29,382 nt of DNA. Origin: JBJXFK01 sp046155505 (lineage in GTDB: Bacteria > Planctomycetota > Phycisphaerae > UBA1845 > Fen-1342). Position 1 is the stretch's first letter; every line of letters starts with the position of its first letter. The notes beneath the pieces were generated by a model. It was not told the origin of the DNA, made no database searches, and saw only the letters and a program-made list of their open reading frames with translations. Position numbers and translations under genes: made by a program. Location of the stretch: positions 1-29,382 of the forward strand of contig JBJXFK010000037.1 in assembly GCA_046155505.1 (NCBI GenBank). Reading direction: 5' to 3'. Of the stretch, positions 24,601-29,382 are shown in pieces.

Positions 24601-24799
24601 CGAGCAGTTGTGTGGGCGCACCGCCGGCGACCGCGTGATCCCACCCGACCAGGGTCAGCAACACGACCGACGCCGCGGCCAAGACGACCACCCCTGCGCC
24701 CACCAATACGCGCCGTGTAAGCGATCGTCGAACGGCGGCAATCACGAATTTCAGCGAACGTTCGGGGGAATTCTGGGATGAATTTTCGTTTCGATGCAT
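21683..24799 (-). CDS. Large DUF4175-like membrane protein with long charged linker
   Basis: 1038 residues from ATG 24799 (GAGG about 10 bases upstream). The frame extends to 24919, but those 40 residues look non-coding. Three membrane segments lie near the N-terminus (VLVGAGVVVLAAASVVLLTLV; LLAICGVAWIVASCVAVAVVL; WSAACVAIAIWFTYAALA), then Ig-like beta-rich repeats (about 200-510, with EFWIEFSDDGG and VWFEARDNRKLADS). A Pro/Glu/Lys/Asp/Gln low-complexity region of nearly 400 residues follows (about 530-900). A compact helical C-terminus ends it (DLLDLGWSAEKASAFVRDF; EISPALRAVLKAYYEALAR). The layout resembles DUF4175-type proteins of planctomycetes, often near DUF58/VWA operons; here that operon is about 15 kb away. 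Function unknown; an envelope role is inferred. The linker is the most repetitive coding stretch in the window. Confidence 0.8.
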   Translation of the reverse strand: MHRNENSSQNSPERSLKFVIAAVRRSLTRRVLVGAGVVVLAAASVVLLTLVGWDHAVAGGAPTQLLAICGVAWIVASCVAVAVVLSKLAARRLSTPHVARELEHAHGIPHNLVLNAVLVEGDRRLAYVSGTAERQAADAIESVHGVPVVRGGSQAWQWSAACVAIAIWFTYAALAPKAVMPSLARIFGFSIAAPTATQIELLRPTPDERIYSGQPVTFELRVRGRAADAGAFELLDGKADARVTASYAIKRVAERSAPDIRSLTLAAHEVTRTVPYRATIGDATLTGVLTVRPVPAVTAVEVRLTPPEYLKLPSSVATGSPVHAWAGTKAQIAVGASTAMHGPVLVMAGATETRTRLTPESVDGTRATAEMVLRESGEFWIEFSDDGGRAARGTPMRLVVRGDAPPEIAIASPTSAELKAGTVSVDDVPRLSAVVRDDVSIEEVVVVVERDGATHRQRLIDADGVRGKTTIEAGVPTDSFDVSPGKPIRVWFEARDNRKLADSVVVGQTSSSAAITLTRDKLSARKRTPRDDAKLTKARESQDAGRAQLVAGSAAGEGDEKGSEGNGGAAKDGQTVRRAEDGEEGAVLRVDEEMNAGDKKAPSDSDKAKPSDGPASDGDGDPSDDDSKEMSDAEKAFAEELQRFKEKHGDDAGEAGRRMGGASEQDEANPPSSPQAPQDSPPSMPPQEKDPNAPTSRPTPPPASQQGGAANPTDEPKREPPRADDEKKQDGEDAENDEKKNANKDSENLDEEKDGDKEGGKKEHGEKGEQPKPEPGSDAPQRDPKGEQPQKGADEKGGKEGDQPEDGPGDKNGDTQPPAPPTLNDPPQPQDAPPNAPCPDGATSQPTDKPQEPQNAGDGPAADNLDVPAAGRDERVMTELNEPKVEPPPQPAEAEQTASPAPKADDRGGEVVDALRLLERAEGVTERDLLDLGWSAEKASAFVRDFERLREAALRAGVLGDLKRWKSRARLGEAKLAAGVGDGAGQTIGATDLLTDSLYQFATPPEQEISPALRAVLKAYYEALARKPAASQPVPSDD

Positions 24800-24908
24800 A
24801 CGGCGAGGGCCTCGAGTTTGGCCGGTGGCACTGTGGCCGTGCGGCGGTGGATTCGCACGACCCGTCCGACGTGGCCCGCAACCATGCGAGGAACGTTGGG
24901 ACCAGCGC

Positions 24909-24938
24909 AGTATATGCATATCAATCGGCCGATGGCCA
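24909..24938 (-). promoter_or_regulatory. Candidate promoter of the DUF4175-like gene
   Basis: On the minus strand TGGCCA (24938-24933, 4/6 match to -35), an 18-bp spacer and TATACT (24914-24909, 5/6 match to -10). The leader to ATG 24799 would be about 100 nt. Confidence 0.35.
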
Positions 24939-25082
24939 GAGAAAACTGTGGTGAACGCGCTTCAACCGGCGGTGCCCGATGTGTACATCGGATGGTCCGT
25001 TGAGTTCCCGGCGCGATTCCGGCGCGTGTCGTTTCAGAGCAGGACCGCACGCTCGTCCGGTCGCCGAGGCTGGTCAACGCAC

Positions 25083-25110
25083 TTGACGCGAAGCACGTGT
25101 CGGCGACAAT
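25083..25110 (+). promoter_or_regulatory. Candidate promoter of tRNA-Val
   Basis: TTGACG (25083-25088), a 16-bp spacer and GACAAT (25105-25110). The tRNA begins 20 bases later, a usual distance. Confidence 0.5.
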
Positions 25111-25130
25111 ATCTAGTGACAGAATCACTC

Positions 25131-25204
25131 GGGCGTTTAGCTCAGTTGGCTAGAGCGCTTCCTTCACACGGAAGAGGTCACAGGTTCGAGTCCTGTAACG
25201 CCCA
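25131..25204 (+). tRNA. tRNA-Val (anticodon CAC)
   Basis: A full cloverleaf can be folded by eye. The acceptor stem is GGGCGTT (25131-25137) with AACGCCC (25197-25203) and discriminator A at 25204. The D arm is GCTC...GAGC. The anticodon stem is CTTCC/GGAAG with loop TTCACAC and anticodon CAC at 25165-25167, reading the valine codon GUG. The T arm is ACAGG-TTCGAGT-CCTGT. CCA is not encoded. The 3' 41 bases are overlapped by the end of the integrase gene on the other strand, so this gene is the insertion site of the element to its right. Confidence 0.95.
25164..25204. other. Probable attachment-site region (attL/attR) at the tRNA 3' half
   Basis: The integrase gene's last 41 bases lie within the tRNA, from the anticodon loop to the 3' end. 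Tyrosine integrases of this kind recombine at such tRNA segments and leave the tRNA intact at one end. The exact crossover core cannot be set because the second copy, expected beyond 29382, is outside the window. Confidence 0.6.
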
Positions 25205-26528
25205 TCCCCCCGCTTTTGCACCCAAATGAACCGGAATGCACATCGGTGCATTCTGTGTCGTTTTCACCTTGTTTTGCAGCGTCATTCGACTCGGCGGACA
25301 ATTCCGTTCGTTTCGGTTCGGTTGCGTGCTGTTGCGCCGAATGTTGCGCCCGATGATGCGCCCGCGCCGGCGATGAATCCAGACCATCGAATGCGACCGC
25401 CCGCTTGAAATCGTCATTCTTGTCGATGCTGGTGGCATAGTGACGGGCAAGAATCGCCGGAGAGTGTCCAGCCCAATTCGCAACCGTCGCGAGATCAAAC
25501 TCGCGAAGTAGCTCAGTGACCCGCGACGACCGCAGATTTTGAAACAAGCGCGGCCAGTCCGTCAGTCCTGCCCGCACGATTAGTCGCTGGAACTGCGTTC
25601 GAAGGTTTGCCGATTCATCCCGACGGTGCCGAGAAATCACGAAAACCGCCCCTTCATCCGCTCGCTCCAGCCCTTCGGTGAGCAACTCGCGCAGTCGCGG
25701 CCACATCGGTACGATCCGCGACCCGTGCCCGTCGTGATGCTCAGTTTTCGGTGACGAAACGCGAATCGCGCCCTTCTCAAAGTCCACGTCACGCCACGTC
25801 AGCGCGAATGTTTCACTCGGCGTGCGAAGTGCCCCGTAACGCGCCAAGGCGATGATGAGTTTCCACTCCACATCGCGGCACTGGCCGATTACGCGCTCGA
25901 CGGTGTCGATTGGCACGAACACGTTCCGCGCCTCATTTCGCTGCGATCCGCCGTCAACGTGTTCGAAGATATTCTCGCTGGCCAACTTCCAGCGAACGGC
26001 GCGCTTCCACATTTGCCGCGCCACGATGATCCGCTTGCTCACCGTCGCGGGCGATAGTCCCAACTCGCCGAGATAGCCGCGAAAGGCGTCGGCGTCAGCT
26101 TCGTCGAGACTGCGCAGCGCCCGCGTCGCGCCAAACTTCGCTTCCAAGTTTCGCCGCGTGTTCGTGTAGGCAGTCACAGTTGACGGCTTCACTGCCAGAG
26201 CATCGAAGTACCGCGTCATGAACTCGCCAAGGGTGATCGCCGACAAACCGACACCGGCGACCAACCCAACTCGGCGAAGCCGCTCTCGCATCGATTCGTC
26301 GAGACCGGCGATCCAACGCGATAGGTCGGCATCGTTTGGGCGATTCGCGAGCCAATCAGCGAGAAGTGATTCGATCCGCCGCCGCCATTCGTCCGCGACT
26401 TTCGCGGTAACGGCCCCAAGGCAGATGCGACACCGCTTGCCGTTGCGTACGGGCGTGAATTCGATTCGCCGAAGCGTTGCGCGTTTGCCGTCAGACGCCC
26501 GCCCGCGATAGGAAACGACGCTGGCCAC
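25164..26528 (-). CDS. Tyrosine site-specific integrase of a tRNA-Val integrative element
   Basis: 454 residues from GTG 26528. An N-terminal arm-type region (about 1-90) precedes a SAM-like core-binding domain (about 98-190, TLGEFMTRYFDALAVKPSTV) and the catalytic domain. Active-site residues are R235 (YGALRTPSE), K261 (SSPKTEHH), R343 (FQNLRSSR), H355 (AGHSP) and the nucleophile Y364 (ARHYATS). The usual His before the second Arg is Gln (Q340-N-L-R). The C-terminal tail (about 385-454) is Gln/Ser/Glu-rich and runs into the complement of tRNA-Val, giving the end VTGLEPVTSSV, an ending I recall from many integrases encoded against tRNA genes. The stop TGA is opposite the anticodon loop. It catalyses integration and excision of the element. 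A candidate promoter lies just upstream. Confidence 0.92.
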   Translation of the reverse strand: MASVVSYRGRASDGKRATLRRIEFTPVRNGKRCRICLGAVTAKVADEWRRRIESLLADWLANRPNDADLSRWIAGLDESMRERLRRVGLVAGVGLSAITLGEFMTRYFDALAVKPSTVTAYTNTRRNLEAKFGATRALRSLDEADADAFRGYLGELGLSPATVSKRIIVARQMWKRAVRWKLASENIFEHVDGGSQRNEARNVFVPIDTVERVIGQCRDVEWKLIIALARYGALRTPSETFALTWRDVDFEKGAIRVSSPKTEHHDGHGSRIVPMWPRLRELLTEGLERADEGAVFVISRHRRDESANLRTQFQRLIVRAGLTDWPRLFQNLRSSRVTELLREFDLATVANWAGHSPAILARHYATSIDKNDDFKRAVAFDGLDSSPARAHHRAQHSAQQHATEPKRTELSAESNDAAKQGENDTECTDVHSGSFGCKSGGMGVTGLEPVTSSV

Positions 26529-26952
26529 AGTTCACCGCCATTCGTTGATATGCACTATCTAAATGTACCATACGCTTCGGTTCACGTCAAATAAAAATTG
26601 CAGAAATCGACCGGGGTGCCGGACATCGGCGCGTGCGACGTTCGTGCGTCTTCGGGCGTGTTCGTGAGCCAAGCGAGACCGCGCGCCCGGGCCACTCTGT
26701 TACTGGCGCAGCAACATACAACGACCTCATCCAGAGCATCAAAATCCCCCGCGTCTTTTGCCGTCCCATCCGTCCCTACCGTCCCATGCGGTCGGTGGAC
26801 GACGAACCGCGAGCGCTCTAATCGAACGGTGCAGCACGCAAACCGGGACGCTTTCGGGACGGTTGCACTCACGCGACCGGCCAACCGTCCCGCCCAACGT
26901 CTTCGACGTGCTCGCCGAACCGCGATGCACCGAGTTCACCAGGTGCGCATTC
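26529..26952. other. Element intergenic region with repeated GGGACG motifs
   Basis: This 424-bp gap is AT-rich at its left end, where the integrase promoter candidate lies (26562-26590), and carries repeated CCGTCCC/CGGGACG motifs to its right. Short frames on either strand (for example 26582-26884 minus) show no helix-turn-helix or other domain, so I do not call an excisionase here. Confidence 0.5.
26562..26590 (-). promoter_or_regulatory. Candidate integrase promoter
   Basis: On the minus strand TTGACG (26590-26585), an exact 17-bp spacer and TACATT (26567-26562), in a locally AT-rich stretch. The leader to GTG 26528 would be about 27 nt. Confidence 0.5.
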
Positions 26953-26986
26953 CTATTCGCTCGGGACGCTCGGGACAGCCGGGACG
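26761..26986. repeat. Cluster of GGGACG-type motifs, candidate iterons
   Basis: Three tandem 9-bp units CCGTCCCAT, CCGTCCCTA, CCGTCCCAT fill 26761-26787. CGGGACG follows at 26844-26850 and 26855-26861. A perfect 10-bp inverted repeat GGGACGGTTG / CAACCGTCCC lies at 26856-26865 and 26882-26891. Three further units (CGGGACG, CGGGACA, CGGGACG) at 26962-26986 are spaced 9 bp apart inside the primase gene's last codons, where they encode VPAVPSVP. Motifs occur in both orientations. Position beside a primase-helicase suggests an origin, but this is inference. Confidence 0.5.
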
Positions 26987-29364
26987 ACCTTTCGCAGTGT
27001 GATTCGTCGTTCGCGATTCCCGCCCGAGCGTCGCGAGTGCTGAGTTTCGATGCCGACCGCCCCGAGCACTGGCGCAAGTCGCTTCAAGGCACCCGATAGC
27101 TTCGCCGCCGAACCCGGCCAATGCCGATCGACGGCTTCCGGTTTGAATGGAGCGAGAGCACGCAAAAGGTCGCTGGGCGTGCTGTCCCAATCGTCCCTAT
27201 CGCCCATGAACCGCGCGACCGCAGTTCCGACCGGATCGCCGTCGATCAGGTCTTCAGCAATTCGCCCCTTTTGCGCCATGAACAGCCCGAGCGAGTCCGT
27301 GCCATTCGCTTGATCGCACGCCGCGAGGATGCAAGCGAAATCGGCCATGCGCGGAAGTCGCTCCGGCTCGACGTTCGGCAACTCGCGGAGAACCCGAACC
27401 GTCAAGTCGAGCAGCCCGCCGAGGATCGCCCCCCGTGCGGCGTCGAATTCCGCTTGCATTTCCGCTTCCCTGCGTCGCCGGGTCGGCTCGATCCGATCCA
27501 AGTCAACTAGCAGCAGCCGGTCGCCGAGATCCCCGCGTAGCGCGCCCGTGTCGATGCTGTTGAGGATGATGCAGCGACGGAAACACACGACCGCCAACTG
27601 CGAATCAGTGTACAACGCGCGCCGACACCACCCGTCACCGGTCACGGCTTTGCATAAGGCGTCGCTCCACCAATGCGGGATCATGGACACATTGTCGATT
27701 GCAACGACCCATGAACCGTTCGCCGCCATCGCCCACGCTTCCGAATCGCGCGGCACGGAACGGAGGGGCGACGGGGAAGCATCAACCAGCGCCACCAAAA
27801 GGCGCGACGCTGAACTCTTGCCGGTTCCCTGTTCACCGCCAAACAGCACAATCGGATGCGGGATTTCTGGAATCAGCGCAGACACCAGCCAGCCGATGAG
27901 AAGCGGCCAACCTGCATCATCCACGTTCAGGAATTCGCGAAGTCGAGACAGGTCGCCGTTCCGAACCGGCTCGGCAAGCGCACCCGTCAAAGGCGTGCGC
28001 CGGAATAGGATCGGTGAGTAGTCGAGAATCGTCCAACCGCCCGGCGTGATCCTCACGGCGCGTCCGTCGGCGTCGCCAAGGTCCAGGATTACGTCGGTTT
28101 CGTCCCGCCCGACGCGCAGGTGTACGGTTTCGCGCTCACAGTCCGCCGCGTCACCTTCGAGCGTGTTTAGCGCATCGGACAACGCACTCGCCGTCGCAAC
28201 GCGGGAATACGCGCGTCGATAATCGCTCGCAAGACCCGCCCGCAGCGCGTCGCGCGATCCGCGAAACGTGAGCGCGATATTCGGCCCGTCTCGGCGAACG
28301 GCGAACGCCTCACCCTTGTCGGTCAGTCCAAGTCGATATCGCTCCAACGCCAGCGATACCAGCCGATCGGATTGCGACAGTTTGCGCGCTTTGGATTCGG
28401 CCCTTGCCGAGTTGACCAATTCGGCGAGTAATTCCCGACCTGCCGCAAGACATTCTTCGCGATCGGCCAGCGACAATCCGCCGGCGACCCTTGCGCCGAG
28501 CCATGCGCGCACGTCTTTCGAACCGCTCGGCGGTAGTGTCCACGAAACCGGCTCAGCCCATTCGCTCGCCATGCACTGCGCAATTCGCTCGGCACCGTCT
28601 CGCCCCGGCCACGCCCCCGAGTCCTTTTGGTCGTTTTCCCCAACAACCATAACCGCGCGGCCTTTCAACAGTCTTGCGAGCATTTCCGCGCCGCCTGAAT
28701 TGCTCGGTCGGCCAACGGCGGCGATTCCCAAAGTCTCGCACGCCGCGACATCGCTCGCGCCCTCGACGATCATGACCGGCCCACTACCAACGGCGAGAGT
28801 CGTTGGAACTACCAACCCACGCCGCGATCCGACCTTGCCGCTGGGCGAACCCTTGCGCCCGTCCGCCGTTCGGAGCGAAAAGCCGACGATGCGACCGTCG
28901 CCGTCACGTTCTGGAAACGAATACGCGCCGTCGGGGTAGTTCCCCGCCCAATCCGCACCGCTCGCGCCCAGTTTGCGAAGATCATCGCGCGTTGCCCACC
29001 CGACGCCGATTGCTCGGAGTGAATCCGGCGTAACGACGAGTTGCGATGCAAGCTCGTCGCGCCTTTTCGGCGTACAGGCATCGGCGAATCGACTTTGTGC
29101 GGCGTCGAATTCGGGACGCTGCGCTTCGGTCGGGCCTTGCGCTTGCTTCGGCACCGGCTTAGCCGTCCGGGTCGGTCGCCGATGAGAAGCGGCGATCGGT
29201 GCGAACAGCTTCGCGCCGTCTCGCATCGTCCGCACGAACTTCATGTCAGACGGGGAATCGCCGCCGCTTTGGCAGCGAAGCGCGCCGTCAGGTAGCCAGG
29301 CGCACCAATGGTCTTTGCCGCAGGCGGGACACGGCGACTTTGCGGTCACTTGTCGGTGTTTCAT
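26953..29364 (-). CDS. Primase-helicase replication protein of the integrative element
   Basis: 803 residues from ATG 29364. The N-terminus has a Cys-rich zinc ribbon (C12-x2-C15-x5-C21-x9-C31). A TOPRIM domain follows (about 196-250: VMIVEGASDVAAC with E201, then GIAAVGRPSNSGG and a VGENDQKD acidic motif), as in DnaG-type and phage primases. A C-terminal P-loop ATPase has Walker A GGEQGTGKSS (509-518), a Walker B-like VVAIDNVS and a later RGDLGDRLLLVDLD segment, as in helicases of satellite phages and plasmids. The order Zn-TOPRIM-helicase resembles the P4 alpha type of self-replication protein, although the DNA sequence motifs are not P4-specific. It probably starts element DNA replication. 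It ends in VPSVPSE within the GGGACG motif cluster. Confidence 0.85.
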   Translation of the reverse strand: MKHRQVTAKSPCPACGKDHWCAWLPDGALRCQSGGDSPSDMKFVRTMRDGAKLFAPIAASHRRPTRTAKPVPKQAQGPTEAQRPEFDAAQSRFADACTPKRRDELASQLVVTPDSLRAIGVGWATRDDLRKLGASGADWAGNYPDGAYSFPERDGDGRIVGFSLRTADGRKGSPSGKVGSRRGLVVPTTLAVGSGPVMIVEGASDVAACETLGIAAVGRPSNSGGAEMLARLLKGRAVMVVGENDQKDSGAWPGRDGAERIAQCMASEWAEPVSWTLPPSGSKDVRAWLGARVAGGLSLADREECLAAGRELLAELVNSARAESKARKLSQSDRLVSLALERYRLGLTDKGEAFAVRRDGPNIALTFRGSRDALRAGLASDYRRAYSRVATASALSDALNTLEGDAADCERETVHLRVGRDETDVILDLGDADGRAVRITPGGWTILDYSPILFRRTPLTGALAEPVRNGDLSRLREFLNVDDAGWPLLIGWLVSALIPEIPHPIVLFGGEQGTGKSSASRLLVALVDASPSPLRSVPRDSEAWAMAANGSWVVAIDNVSMIPHWWSDALCKAVTGDGWCRRALYTDSQLAVVCFRRCIILNSIDTGALRGDLGDRLLLVDLDRIEPTRRRREAEMQAEFDAARGAILGGLLDLTVRVLRELPNVEPERLPRMADFACILAACDQANGTDSLGLFMAQKGRIAEDLIDGDPVGTAVARFMGDRDDWDSTPSDLLRALAPFKPEAVDRHWPGSAAKLSGALKRLAPVLGAVGIETQHSRRSGGNRERRITLRKVVPAVPSVPSE

Positions 29365-29382
29365 CGCGCACCCGGCTTTCGG

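Larger units (their letters stand above)
24800..25130. other. Intergenic region between DUF4175-like gene and tRNA-Val
   Basis: This 331-bp gap between divergent transcripts holds a candidate promoter for each side (24909-24938 minus; 25083-25110 plus). Nothing else is seen. Confidence 0.5.

Noticed and set aside
26582..26884. Possible excisionase gene between integrase and primase
   Set aside because: No helix-turn-helix or AlpA-like pattern in any frame, and the frame runs through the GGGACG repeats.

Overview
The window looks like chromosomal DNA of a high-GC planctomycete, probably of the Phycisphaerae or a near relative. This is inferred from several signs together. There is a CxxCGY...CPECG zinc ribbon on a small membrane protein, a dockerin-like pair of DxNxDG repeats at the end of a secreted protein, a PEP-CTERM anchor, a planctomycete-style Bat/DUF58 operon, and many short palindromic repeats at gene junctions. 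No rRNA and no CRISPR array are present.

Layout. 1-1051 (minus): the start of a secreted protein cut by the window edge, then a membrane zinc-ribbon gene that appears frameshifted. 1343-6627 (minus): a tightly overlapped five-gene operon, DUF58 > BatD/DUF4381-like lipoprotein > VWA (BatA-like) > VWA (BatB-like) > TPR protein. Adjacent genes overlap by 4 nt. The usual MoxR ATPase is not directly upstream, and repeat cassettes have entered the N-termini of two of the genes. 6628-6963: a dense block of palindromes and a small element with terminal inverted repeats. 6964-7983: a XerC/XerD-type recombinase. 8154-10460: a large secreted mosaic (M28 peptidase, Ca-binding repeats, beta-helix, dockerin-like tail). 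10572-13568: an M48 membrane metalloprotease and a HAD hydrolase. 13697-15055 (plus): a small lipoprotein and a secreted cysteine-rich protein built from three 57-59 residue repeats, closed by two strong terminators. 15296-16129 (minus): a zinc-ribbon methyltransferase. 16380-18092 (plus): a SulP anion transporter with a STAS domain. 18248-19324 (minus): a PEP-CTERM beta-propeller-like protein. 19784-21538 (minus): a PilB/GspE ATPase. 21683-24799 (minus): a large DUF4175-like membrane protein with a very long charged linker.

From 25131 the character changes. A tRNA-Val(CAC) gene has its 3' half overlapped by the end of a tyrosine integrase gene (25164-26528, minus). Behind that lie a cluster of GGGACG-type motifs and a Zn-ribbon/TOPRIM/P-loop primase-helicase (26953-29364, minus). 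This is the tRNA-proximal end of an integrative element that continues past the right edge. Its other attachment site is not in the window.

The observations most worth following up are the triple-repeat Cys-rich secreted protein, the capture of non-coding repeat cassettes as the start or signal-peptide region of two operon genes, and the tRNA-Val integrative element with a candidate replication origin next to its primase.
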